Translations under genes and position numbers: made by a program
Shown here: one piece after another, positions 1-9,524 of the stretch
How the letters are laid out: each line of letters opens with the position of its first letter
How positions within the stretch are numbered: position 1 is the first letter of the stretch
The notes under the pieces: model-generated
Told to the model about the DNA's origin: nothing
What the model saw: only the letters and a program-made list of their open reading frames with translations
Databases searched by the model: none
Assembly: GCA_030268105.1 (NCBI GenBank)
Contig: BSDZ01000086.1
Coordinates: 4,294,501 to 4,358,500 of the forward strand
From: Volvox africanus
Lineage: Eukaryota; Chlorophyta; Chlorophyceae; Chlamydomonadales; Volvocaceae
DNA length: 64,000 nt
Direction of reading: 5' to 3'

Positions 1-815
1 ACGTACGGCCGGGTCACAACACGCAAAGGGCCTAACGATAGGCTAAGGGTAATCCTGCCCACGATGGGATGCTTACCCCCGTCAGCAAGGGTAACCTGTG
101 GACAATCAGACGACTCTGGGGACAACCCCAGCGCATTCACCTCTGCGACAGAGATGAAGTCGTCGCTGGCACCGGTGTCAACAAGTGCCTTCAGAGTACG
201 GCCATTCAAACCGATCTGAACCACAGGGACACGGTTATCTACGAGCGACTGCCCAGCAGACAACGTCAGTGCACTTAAGGCGGGTCCGTAACCAACGGCA
301 CCCCCATCAGGAGCTTCGTACCAAACGTCAACCGAGTAGGATAGGTGTGGCCACGGAGCCAGCGTACCCTCCCGATCCACACCATTAAACAAAACGGTGC
401 CCGGCTCGAACCGGTGGACATGCCGCATACCCCTTAACAATGCCTCTGCCTTGCGCCGACAGAAAGCAGGGAGTAATACACATGCGGCAGTGCCTGGATA
501 TTGACGCCTACATCTCCTGTATATGGCCAACTGTTCCGACATCTCACGCAGAGACGAGGGGATGAACAAAACCACGTGGTTAGACAGATCGATAGACGAC
601 AGGGGACGGCGAGGTGTAAACAAATTACACAACGGGTCGAAGCAGAGAAGTCCCGTGCGTCCGTCAAGCGTGATGCGTCGCGCAATGACTCGCTCGATGT
701 GTCCGAGTACACAAGGCAGCAATGCCTTAACGGCTGGCCGTAAGGATGACCACCGACCACGCGTTAGTTCAGAAATCCCAGGTGGTGCCCCCTCCGCAGG
801 AACCCGGGCAAGCCC
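1..815 (-). CDS. Retrotransposon pol N-terminal part with aspartic protease (partial)
   Basis: The frame is open for 271 codons from the codon after the gag UAG to the window edge; I checked every triplet and found no stop. A retropepsin active site, ALVDTGASDD, lies at about residues 210-219 of this stretch (aspartate codon at 177-179). It is preceded by a hydrophobic VPVVQIGLNGRTL strand and followed by a plausible flap region (VTLADGGKHPIVGRI). Retropepsins act as dimers and mature the Gag-Pol polyprotein. The 200 residues before the protease are basic and unrecognised. The frame is the same as gag, so expression would need stop-codon readthrough or an origin as one fused polyprotein. No RT motif is visible before the sequence ends. 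Confidence 0.85.
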
Positions 816-818
816 CTA
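816..818 (-). other. Single in-frame UAG between gag and pol
   Basis: The gag stop codon reads AAA-UAG-GGG and the same frame stays open for 271 further codons through the protease motif. Gag and pol therefore need no frameshift, only readthrough of one UAG. This is the arrangement known from gammaretroviruses. The alternative is one nonsense mutation in a fused gag-pol ORF. Confidence 0.85.
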
Positions 819-2051
819 TTTCGGCTGAGGTACAAACGGCGGCATTAGAGGGCAATCCTTCGTGGAATGATTCTCCGCACACCGTAGACAAACATTGGCC
901 AATTTCCGACGCTCGAATTCGGAACGATTGCAATTCCATTTTGGCATAAATGTGTCGTCCGTACGAGTACGCTTCGCGTTGGGGTCGGAACGCTGTGCGG
1001 CTGCCGACGACGGCGCACCACCACGCTTCCTGTTCCTAGCTGGGTCCGAGCTCGGACCTGCTCCTACTGTACCACGGACACCCGAGCTAGCGCCCCCGCG
1101 CGCCTTGCGTTGCCCGTTGCTGCGTCGCGTCGCGGCAGTAGGCGTGGGGCGGGTCGCTCCGAGGTCCTGGTCGAGAGCCACAGCTTCCCCAAGCGGATCC
1201 TGCACTTGCACGGCATTTGCACGAGGGGCAGACTTGACTTCTTCCTCGCCGGCAAGGAGTCGTATCTCCGCGCCCTTAGCAAAAGCGACCAACGCGTCAT
1301 ACGACTTGATCTGCGCTCCAACCAAGTCAGTGGCGCACCATTTAGCCAAAAGTTTCGTTAGGCCTCGCCTAAACCAAAAGACACGCTCAGATTCGGTGAG
1401 GTCAGCAATGGGAGTCACAAGTGCTTCGAAGCGTGACTGGTATGCAGGTACATTTTCATCCCGACGCATGTGGTAGCTACCGGCTGCCAAAGCGTTACGA
1501 GCTTCCACATCGCGTGCTTGAACCTCAGTAGCGAATCGTGCGAGCAAAGCGGCGACCAACTCGTCAAAAGTATAGCTGCCCCGGGCGTTGGTCCAATTGC
1601 GATACCAGTCCTTCGCTGCGCCCTCGAGGGTGTTACCAACGAAGAGACACCTGATACCGTCATTATCGCCACCATGAACAGCTTGGAGGTACTTTTTAGC
1701 GTCACGCACGTACGCACGAGTTGCATCGGCTATGCTATGCCCTGGTGTCTTGTCGGTCAGCGAAATATTGAGCCTAGGAACGGGAATCGACAATCTCATC
1801 ACCTCAGGGATGTCATCATGCCCTCGAGCTTGAGGTAATGGCAGAACCCTTGGTCCAGCAGTGTTGTCCATATTCGTGTTCACTGCTGAATGCGGCACAA
1901 TTAAGTGAGCAGGGGTCTGAAGGAAAAGGGGCTCTTGAGTGGCTCGCGCGCCAACAGTCTCAAGACCTCTATCCGGTGCTCTAGCAGCTACAACGAAATC
2001 AGGTTGGCTAGCTAGGCTAGTGTGCGGCGTATCGTCGTGTTCCGCGGACAT
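816..2051 (-). CDS. gag: Retrotransposon Gag (capsid plus zinc knuckle)
   Basis: This is a 411-residue ORF that starts at the first ATG after an in-frame TAG. Residues about 110-235 look like the retrotransposon Gag/capsid fold: GAAKDWYRNW at 144-153, YTFDELVAALLARF at 160-173, then an RFEAL and FWFRRGL segment. A basic, Ser/Gly/Arg-rich linker follows, then one zinc knuckle near the C-terminus (CLRCAENHSTKDC, residues 388-400). Its spacing is C-X2-C-X3-H-X4-C, one residue shorter than the usual X4. Gag packages the element RNA in cytoplasmic virus-like particles. The ORF ends in UAG, in frame with pol. Extra N-terminal residues may be encoded upstream through splicing. Confidence 0.9.
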   Translation of the reverse strand: MSAEHDDTPHTSLASQPDFVVAARAPDRGLETVGARATQEPLFLQTPAHLIVPHSAVNTNMDNTAGPRVLPLPQARGHDDIPEVMRLSIPVPRLNISLTDKTPGHSIADATRAYVRDAKKYLQAVHGGDNDGIRCLFVGNTLEGAAKDWYRNWTNARGSYTFDELVAALLARFATEVQARDVEARNALAAGSYHMRRDENVPAYQSRFEALVTPIADLTESERVFWFRRGLTKLLAKWCATDLVGAQIKSYDALVAFAKGAEIRLLAGEEEVKSAPRANAVQVQDPLGEAVALDQDLGATRPTPTAATRRSNGQRKARGGASSGVRGTVGAGPSSDPARNRKRGGAPSSAAAQRSDPNAKRTRTDDTFMPKWNCNRSEFERRKLANVCLRCAENHSTKDCPLMPPFVPQPK

Positions 2052-2450
2052 GGAGCACGAGACGATACCCTAGTTTTGCGTAATAGAAGCCGACTTCTAT
2101 CGCAAAGGCAAGAGTACAAAGCGATTCGGTGAGCCTACCGACAGTACTCTTGAGAAGATTCAGCAAACTCAGCAAGTAATTGCCCAGCTGAGTCCTGACC
2201 TCCGTAGTTTGGGCAATGAGAGTCGCCAACTGGCCCGGACGAACGCCGGTCTCAGTCGCCGCGGCAAGCAATGCCGGTGCACTGAGATTACCTGCGACTC
2301 AGAGCGTACACTTACACAACAAGTGCAGCAATCTAAACAAAAGCAATTAAACAATTACAAACCGGAAGCGGCGGCGTCCAAAACGGCGCGGCCTAAGTCT
2401 TCGGCAAAAGTATCTAGCGGTCCTCGTGGTTCGTCGCTGGAACTCGCCAT
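2017..2450 (-). other. Possible spliced N-terminal extension of gag (coiled-coil-like)
   Basis: An ATG at 2448-2450 opens a 31-codon acidic ORF (begins MASSSDEPRGPL) that stops at 2355. A GT donor after about codon 29 and an AG acceptor near 2297 would join it in phase to a second open segment (GNLSAPALLAAATETG onward). That segment continues with a leucine-rich, heptad-like stretch (QLGNYLLSLLNLLKSTV). A further splice near 2130 to an AG just inside gag (for instance before ASQPDFVV) would be phase-consistent. Without splicing these segments are simply leader sequence with upstream ORFs. I infer this from phases only. Confidence 0.25.
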
Positions 2451-2500
2451 AGAAAGGACCTACTTCCGATTAGACAAAGAGAGACAGTTAGGCAACGAAC

Positions 2501-2514
2501 CTGTCTCGATACCA
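2501..2514 (-). promoter_or_regulatory. Primer-binding-site candidate
   Basis: On the minus strand TGGTATCGAGACAG begins three bases inside the 5' LTR end. Primer-binding sites start with TGG because they pair with the CCA end of a tRNA. The sequence resembles, but does not exactly match, the common initiator-Met type TGGTATCAGAGC. The priming tRNA is not identified. Confidence 0.6.
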
Positions 2515-2992
2515 AATTGTTGTACCTCTCGTTCGCGTTTGCTCATAAGTATCTGCACGTCTGGAGACTATCGACACCAATGCGCGAGCACTTGCAAGTA
2601 CAGCAAGGCAAGCGCGAGCAAACAGAGACAGCGGAAGACTTCAAGACGAAGAGAGATATAACTTACAGTCTTACGGGTCAGAATGATGCAATGGTCGAAA
2701 TCGCCGTCAGCGCCGGAAGCAAGCAATCATCACACGGCGGTGATTAGCGAAGTTCAGGCTTAGCTCGGGCTAAGTAGGATATCGTATAGCAAAAGTAATG
2801 TAGAACACACAAGTGTTCTCCGGTATCCAATGTCTAGCTTAGCCGTCCTCGCATCTGTTATACTCGCAGCATCGCAATGCCGTACGATTCACATCAGGAG
2901 GCCGATCCTAGATGTGACAACCCTACTGCGTCTAGGCGATGTCTACGCATAACAACGTGTAAGCCTTTCCGGCATTCGCATGATGCAAGGGT

Positions 2993-3234
2993 CCGGATAA
3001 CGATATCCGGTTGCAGGGCATGCATCGCGACAAGTGCGGCGCTCTCAACGTGTGCTTTAATGAAGTAATATTATATCAGATAATATTACTTATCGTTTCA
3101 TAGCACGAGCATAATGCGCACTTCAATGCTTCGGTTATTCATGCATGCTAGGCGGATTTGCCATGATGCGATGTCGCGATGGAAAATGACAACATGCCAA
3201 ATGCATATATAAATGTACACGAATACATTTATAT
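2993..3234. repeat. Hairpin cluster within the LTR
   Basis: There are three perfect short inverted repeats: 6-bp arms at 2993-2998/3005-3010 (CCGGAT/ATCCGG), 11-bp arms at 3064-3074/3080-3090 (AGTAATATTAT and its complement, 5-nt loop), and 11-bp arms at 3207-3217/3224-3234 (ATATAAATGTA and its complement, 6-nt loop). The middle hairpin is also the centre of a longer, imperfect palindrome reaching roughly 2960-3200, with matching GCATGCAT, AAGTGCG and GTGC blocks on both sides. Confidence 0.7.
3226..3233 (-). promoter_or_regulatory. TATA-like box in the LTR
   Basis: On the minus strand TATAAATG lies about 105 bp inside the outer LTR end, in one arm of the third hairpin. The position suits the U3 promoter of the element. 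No other promoter element was recognised. Confidence 0.3.
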
Positions 3235-3336
3235 CATGCAGATTCATTCATATGCAATGCGTTCATAGCAAAAGCACTTCGCCTCGTAGGATCGCGTCGA
3301 CCTACGCGTTGGCGGGAAATGAACCGTAGCACAACA

Positions 3337-6300
3337 GTGGGGACCCTGAGCTGCTCGTGTGCACCCGGTCACGCTGTGCACCACAGCATCAGGAGGCAGA
3401 TCACGGTGCTGCCCGCGGTGATGGAGCGGTGATGGAGCCAGAGGCTGTAGGTGTCTTCAACCCAATGGACTGGGATATCCCCAAGTCAAGTGTCGAGATG
3501 ATGGAGGAGGATGTCAAGTCCCCGGCGCCTGAGGTCACCTCCCAGTGAGTCTGGGTTTACCACATCTCATGGTTTCAGAGCTATGAGGCGCAGGGGCTGC
3601 TCAAAGGGGCTCACTTCAGGTATACTTGCTTGAGTCTTCTGGGGGATACGAGGTTGGGTTTGAGGTTTGGGGCACCGAGCAAGTAGGTTGGGCGCTGCAA
3701 ACACACATGTACACACACTCTCACACGTACTTACATTTGACCCGGTATCTTGATCCACCCAACACAGGAGGTCCATCATGAGGTTCATCATGAGCTGATG
3801 CACCGACTGTGTTCCATTTAAAGAGGTCGATGGACGACATTCAGGTCACTGTCAGCTCTTGAGGCTTGTCAACTCTTCATCACATCCAGCAATGCATATC
3901 AGTGGTGTGATGTGGCCGTCAGCTCCACCACTCCCTGCCCCTCCCAGGCAGCAGGTGAAGCGCTCACCAAGGACTCGAGGACAGCCTTGACAACACTCTG
4001 GCTCCTGCCACAGCATGCCATGGCAGGGCAGGGCAGAATCAGGGCCGGATCCTCATACGGAGTCAGAGATGGACCTGATGGACGTGGAAGAGACGGAGGC
4101 AGAGGTGGACGAGGCGGACCTAATAGATGTGGAAGTGGTGGCGCATGTGGAAGTGGCGGCGGATCCGGTGAAGGATGTGAATCCGCCTCAGCCTCAGCCT
4201 CCATCTCTTCCACGTCCATCAGGTCTGCCTCATCCGCCTCTGCCTCCATCTCTTCCACGTCCATTGGGTCTGTCTCTGACTCCGTCAAAGGCTCCACCCC
4301 CGATTCAGCCCCCTGCCCTGCCATGCCGTGGAGGGAGGAGGAGGCCAGAGTGTTGTCGAGGACAGGGTGAGCGCTTCAGCCGCTGCCTGGGAGGGGCAGG
4401 GAGTGGTGGAGTTGACGGCCACATCATACCACTGATATGCATTGCTGGATGTGATGAATAGTTGACAAGCCTCGAAAGCTGACAGTGACCTGAATGTCAT
4501 CCATCGACCTCTTTAAACGGAACAGACCTCTTTAAATGGAACACAGTCGGTGCATCAGCTCATGACAAACCTCATGATGGACCTCCTGTGTAGGGTGGAT
4601 CAAGATACTGGGTCAAATGTAAGTACGTGTGAGAGTGTGTGTACATGTGTGTTTGCAGCGCCCAACCTACTTGCTCGGCGCCCCAAACCTCAAACCCAAC
4701 CTCGGATCCCCCAGAAGACTCAAACAAGCAAGCCCTCTTGAGCAGCCCCTGCGCCTCATAGCTCTGAAACCATGAGATGTGATAAACCCAGACTCACTGG
4801 GAGGTGACCTCAGGCGCCGGGGACCTGACATCCTCCTCCATCATCTCAACACTTGACTTGGGGATATCCCAGTCCATTGGGTCGAAGACACCTACTGCCT
4901 CTGGCTCCATCACCGCAGGCAGCACCGTGATCTGCCTCCTGTTGCTGTGGTGCACAGTGCGACTGGGTGCACACGGGCAGCTCAGGGTCTCCACAACCTC
5001 CTGCATGCAATGCCAAGGGGGGTGTATGAGCACATTGTGATACGGCAGCAGATACAGCAGATACCGCAGCAGTGCATCACATCACATGTACCAGGTAGAC
5101 AGACAGAGGTAAACAGTATGAGCACAGTCCGTAATCTCAACCTATCACAGCAGGATAGATTCATTACGATCTACAAAAGATTCATTAGTATGAGCACAGT
5201 CCGTAATCCATTTTACGAACAGCTTATCAGGCACTATACAGTGCGCCTACCTAAAACCTCCAAAATCAACCACGAAAATGGAAGTAACGGAAGCGGCCAA
5301 CAAAGCAATGACCTGCCGTCATACTCACCTCCATGGTTGCAGTGCCCATCCTGGGCAACGTGACGCTAATGCACGTTGCTGGCTGGCTCACCACTGTTGA
5401 TAAGCCGCATCTCATGCAAGTCCTGGTAACTTGGACTTCCCCTGCCTCGTTCCGTGACATCATGCCCGACGGTGAGGGTGCACCAGCGGCCTGGTGGTGG
5501 CAGTGGGCAGTGGGTGGGTGGGTAGCAGTGTCAACCTTAGGCAGCGCAGTAAGCAAAGGCTCAAATGCTTCTATACGGAATTGTGGGTCTCCGTGGAAAT
5601 GGTGGGCAAGGAATGTTTTGCCGCCGAAGGCACCACCAAACTATACTGCCATAACGTATCGGATTTATTTATCATGATCACCACCAAAAACTATCAACAA
5701 AAAGACCTGTAGCCTAGCGAAGCAAATACCTGCAAAACCGCTGCTGAAGCTACCCTGGCTGCTGCTGCCAGTGCTGACACTCCCGTGGCCACTGCTGCTG
5801 CTGCTGCCACTGCCGTGCTGATGCTGCCGCGGCTGACGCCGCCACGGCTGATCCTGCCAATGTCGATACTGCCACGGCTGCCACTTCCGCTGCTGCCACT
5901 GCCCTGGCCGCTGCTGCTGCTGCCGTGGCCGTTGCTGCCGTGGCTGACACTGACACTGCCATTGCCGATGCTGCCGTGGCTGAAGCTGCTGCGGCTGACA
6001 ATGCCGATGCTGCCACGGCTGACAGTGCCGATGTTGCCAGGGCTGACCCGGTATCTCGATCCACCTACACAGGAGGTCCGTCATGAGGTTTGTCATGAGT
6101 CAATGCACCGACTGTGTTCCATTTAATGAGGTCGATGGACAACATTCAGGTCAATGTCAGAATTTGAGGCTTGTCAACTCTTTCATCACATCCAGCAATG
6201 CACCCCAGTGGTGTGGTGCCACCGTCAGGTCCACCACTCCCTGCCCCTCCCAGGCAGCAGATGAAGCGCTCACCAAGGACTTCAGGACAGCCTCGACAAC

Positions 6301-7239
6301 ACTCTCACAGCAAAACATTCCTTGCCCACCATTTCCATGGAGACCCACAATTCCGTATAGAAGCATTTGAGCCCTTGCTTACTGCACCACGACTGCCATC
6401 CACCCGCCCACTGCCCACTGCCACCACCATCCGCTGGCCGCTGGTGCACCCTCACCATCGGGTGTGATGTCACGGAACGAGGCAGGGGAAGTCCAAGTCA
6501 CCAGGACTTGCATGAGATGCGGCTTATCAACGGAAAAACCACAAAAACCCAAATAGAAGAATATACCCAAAAATTAAAAATGTGCAATGAGCATCACTAA
6601 TATTTGCTGAGCTTTCGGCAAAATGCAATAAAACTTCCAAACTATCAAAATGCAAAAGGACTAAATAAATTGCTCCTATAAATAAAGAAGAAATCCGGAT
6701 CAATAATAAAGTTTTTTTCGCAAAGGTTATCAGGGGGAATGAAAAGGCGTTTTTTAATCGCAACGGCAAGAGCTGCCGCAAAATTAATCGCCAGCTTCTA
6801 AAGCTTGCGGTCTTCCTCCTTTTTTTCCCGTTTTAAAAACGGTGGTGAGCCAGCCAGCAACGTGCATTAGCGTCACGTTGCCCAGGATGGGCACTGCAAC
6901 CATGGAGGTGAGTACGACGGCATTGGTCAGGTCATTGCTTTGTTGGCCGCTTCCGTTACTTCCATTTTCGTGATTGATTTTGGAGGTTTTAGGTAGGTGC
7001 GCTGTATAGTGCCTGATAAGCTGTTCATAAAATGGATTATGGACTGTGCTCATACTAATGAATCTTTTGTAGATCGTTATGAATCTATCATGCTGTGATC
7101 GGTTGAGATTACGGACTGTCCTCATACTATTTACCTTTGTCTGTCTACCTCGTACATGTGATGTGATGCACTGCTGCGGTATCTGCTGCCGTATCGCAAT
7201 GTGCTCATACATCCCCCTTGGCATGGCGTGCAGGAGGTT
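3337..7239 (+). repeat. Array unit 1 (3903 bp, with insertion)
   Basis: Markers: edge-type C in GTGTCGAG; G in GTGCGACTGG; T in CTGGCTGCTG; 6-bp insertion present (CCACCATCCGCTGG). It carries a private 304-bp insertion at 6534-6837 plus a 5-bp duplication. The left end is cut by the LTR. Confidence 0.95.
6534..6837 (-). mobile_element. 304-bp AT-rich insertion in unit 1
   Basis: The segment is absent from all other units. It is flanked by AACGG at 6529-6533 and 6838-6842, which is single in other copies, so the event made a 5-bp target duplication. It is far richer in A/T than the array. The minus strand is open across the whole segment (about 100 codons) and encodes a basic start followed by hydrophobic, membrane-like stretches (for example SSLFIGAIYLVLL and FLIFGYILLFGFLWFF). 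No terminal inverted repeats were found. It could be a short non-autonomous element or a fragment of organellar or foreign AT-rich DNA. Function unknown. Confidence 0.7.
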
Positions 7240-7801
7240 GTGGGGACCCTGAGCTGCTCGTGTGCACCCGGTCACGCTGTGCACCACAGCATCAGGAGGC
7301 AGATCACGGTGCTGCCCGCGGTGATGGAGCGGTGATGGAGCCAGAGGCTGTAGGTGTCTTCAACCCAATGGACTGGGATATCCCCAAGTCAAGTGTCGAG
7401 ATGATGGAGGAGGATGTCAAGTCCCCGGCGCCTGAGGTCACCTCCCAGTGAGTCTGGGTTTACCACATCTCATGGTTTCAGAGCTATGAGGCGCAGGGGC
7501 TGCTCAAAGGGGCTCACTTCAGGTATACTTGCTTGAGTCTTCTGGGGGATACGAGGTTGGGTTTGAGGTTTGGGGCACCGAGCAAGTAGGTTGGGCGCTG
7601 CAAACACACATGTACACACACTCTCACACGTACTTACATTTGACCCGGTATCTTGATCCACCCAACACAGGAGGTCCATCATGAGGTTCATCATGAGCTG
7701 ATGCACCGACTGTGTTCCATTTAAAGAGGTCGATGGACGACATTCAGGTCACTGTCAGCTCTTGAGGCTTGTCAACTCTTCATCACATCCAGCAATGCAT
7801 A

Positions 7802-8227
7802 TCAGTGGTGTGATGTGGCCGTCAGCTCCACCACTCCCTGCCCCTCCCAGGCAGCAGGTGAAGCGCTCACCAAGGACTCGAGGACAGCCTTGACAACACT
7901 CTGGCTCCTGCCACAGCATGCCATGGCAGGGCAGGGCAGAATCAGGGCCGGATCCTCATACGGAGTCAGAGATGGACCTGATGGACGTGGAAGAGACGGA
8001 GGCAGAGGTGGACGAGGCGGACCTAATAGATGTGGAAGTGGTGGCGCATGTGGAAGTGGCGGCGGATCCGGTGAAGGATGTGAATCCGCCTCAGCCTCAG
8101 CCTCCATCTCTTCCACGTCCATCAGGTCTGCCTCATCCGCCTCTGCCTCCATCTCTTCCACGTCCATTGGGTCTGTCTCTGACTCCGTCAAAGGCTCCAC
8201 CCCCGATTCAGCCCCCTGCCCTGCCAT
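7802..8227 (-). other. Acidic/proline-rich ORF across the palindrome loop, minus strand (reference copy)
   Basis: The 141-codon frame has an Asp/Glu-rich first half (repeats of MDVEEMEAEADEAD) and a Pro/Leu-rich second half (PPSLPRPSGP). Because it spans the palindrome centre, the plus strand at 7918-8364 encodes a similar 148-residue product in the same order. The frame is kept in all units and unit 14 has one Met-to-Lys change. Conservation may simply reflect array homogenisation; there is no evidence for translation. Confidence 0.25.
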
Positions 8228-8364
8228 GCCGTGGAGGGAGGAGGAGGCCAGAGTGTTGTCGAGGACAGGGTGAGCGCTTCAGCCGCTGCCTGGGAGGGGC
8301 AGGGAGTGGTGGAGTTGACGGCCACATCATACCACTGATATGCATTGCTGGATGTGATGAATAG
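7918..8364 (+). other. Acidic/proline-rich ORF across the palindrome loop, plus strand (reference copy)
   Basis: The 148-codon frame starts MPWQGRAESGPDPHTESEMD, followed by an acidic segment and then a proline-rich tail (PPSLPRPSGLPHPPLPPS). It is the sense/antisense partner of the frame at 7802-8227 and both are repeated in every unit. It is probably a by-product of the palindromic composition: GAGGA-type acidic codons read backwards give Ser/Ala- or Pro-rich codons. Confidence 0.25.
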
Positions 8365-9524
8365 TTGACAAGCCTCGAAAGCTGACAGTGACCTGAATGT
8401 CATCCATCGACCTCTTTAAACGGAACAGACCTCTTTAAATGGAACACAGTCGGTGCATCAGCTCATGACAAACCTCATGATGGACCTCCTGTGTAGGGTG
8501 GATCAAGATACTGGGTCAAATGTAAGTACGTGTGAGAGTGTGTGTACATGTGTGTTTGCAGCGCCCAACCTACTTGCTCGGCGCCCCAAACCTCAAACCC
8601 AACCTCGGATCCCCCAGAAGACTCAAACAAGCAAGCCCTCTTGAGCAGCCCCTGCGCCTCATAGCTCTGAAACCATGAGATGTGATAAACCCAGACTCAC
8701 TGGGAGGTGACCTCAGGCGCCGGGGACCTGACATCCTCCTCCATCATCTCAACACTTGACTTGGGGATATCCCAGTCCATTGGGTCGAAGACACCTACTG
8801 CCTCTGGCTCCATCACCGCAGGCAGCACCGTGATCTGCCTCCTGTTGCTGTGGTGCACAGTGCGACTGGGTGCACACGGGCAGCTCAGGGTCTCCACAAC
8901 CTCCTGCATGCAATGCCAAGGGGGGTGTATGAGCACATTGTGATACGGCAGCAGATACAGCAGATACCGCAGCAGTGCATCACATCACATGTACCAGGTA
9001 GACAGACAGAGGTAAACAGTATGAGCACAGTCCGTAATCTCAACCTATCACAGCAGGATAGATTCATTACGATCTACAAAAGATTCATTAGTATGAGCAC
9101 AGTCCGTAATCCATTTTACGAACAGCTTATCAGGCACTATACAGTGCGCCTACCTAAAACCTCCAAAATCAACCACGAAAATGGAAGTAACGGAAGCGGC
9201 CAACAAAGCAATGACCTGCCGTCATACTCACCTCCATGGTTGCAGTGCCCATCCTGGGCAACGTGACGCTAATGCACGTTGCTGGCTGGCTCACCACTGT
9301 TGATAAGCCGCATCTCATGCAAGTCCTGGTAACTTGGACTTCCCCTGCCTCGTTCCGTGACATCATGCCCGACGGTGAGGGTGCACCAGCGGCCTGGTGG
9401 TGGCAGTGGGCAGTGGGTGGGTGGGTAGCAGTGTCAACCTTAGGCAGCGCAGTAAGCAAAGGCTCAAATGCTTCTATACGGAATTGTGGGTCTCCGTGGA
9501 AATGGTGGGCAAGGAATGTTTTGC
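8084..9524 (+). repeat. Right arm of the unit palindrome (reference copy)
   Basis: This 1441-bp arm is the reverse complement, with scattered substitutions and small indels, of the 1443-bp arm at 10213-11655 and of the equivalent arm ending at 8067. The 16-bp loop is 8068-8083. The same arm occurs in every unit. It carries a degenerate split gene on its minus strand. Confidence 0.93.

Larger units (their letters stand above)
1..3336 (-). mobile_element. 5' part of a Ty3/gypsy-like LTR retrotransposon, truncated by the window edge
   Basis: Read on the minus strand, the order is 5' LTR (2518-3336), primer-binding-site candidate, untranslated leader, gag (816-2051), in-frame UAG, then the N-terminal part of pol with an aspartic protease motif. 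Reverse transcriptase, integrase and the 3' LTR would lie left of position 1. The outer LTR base (3336) is followed directly by array sequence, so the element sits inside or at the edge of the array. Gag and the visible pol frame carry no internal lesions, which suggests a fairly recent insertion. Assignment to Ty3/gypsy rests on the gag capsid and CCHC organisation and the DTGA protease; without the RT/integrase order it is not proven. Confidence 0.88.
2518..3336 (-). repeat. 5' long terminal repeat (819 bp)
   Basis: The LTR is bounded by TGTTGT at 2518 and ACAACA at 3331-3336, a perfect 6-bp terminal inverted repeat of TG...CA type. The inner end is next to the primer-binding-site candidate and the outer end touches the tandem array exactly. 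The partner LTR is outside the window, so the boundaries rest on terminal structure and neighbours. The LTR is AT-rich in its outer third and contains several perfect short hairpins. Confidence 0.75.

Noticed and set aside
816..818. UAG reassigned to a sense codon in this organism
   Set aside because: Reassignment would fit gag-pol, but nothing else in the window supports it: no RAD54 exon uses in-frame UAG as sense, and readthrough or a point mutation is simpler.
6534..6837. Insertion as a MITE
   Set aside because: There are no terminal inverted repeats at the ends defined by the AACGG duplication.
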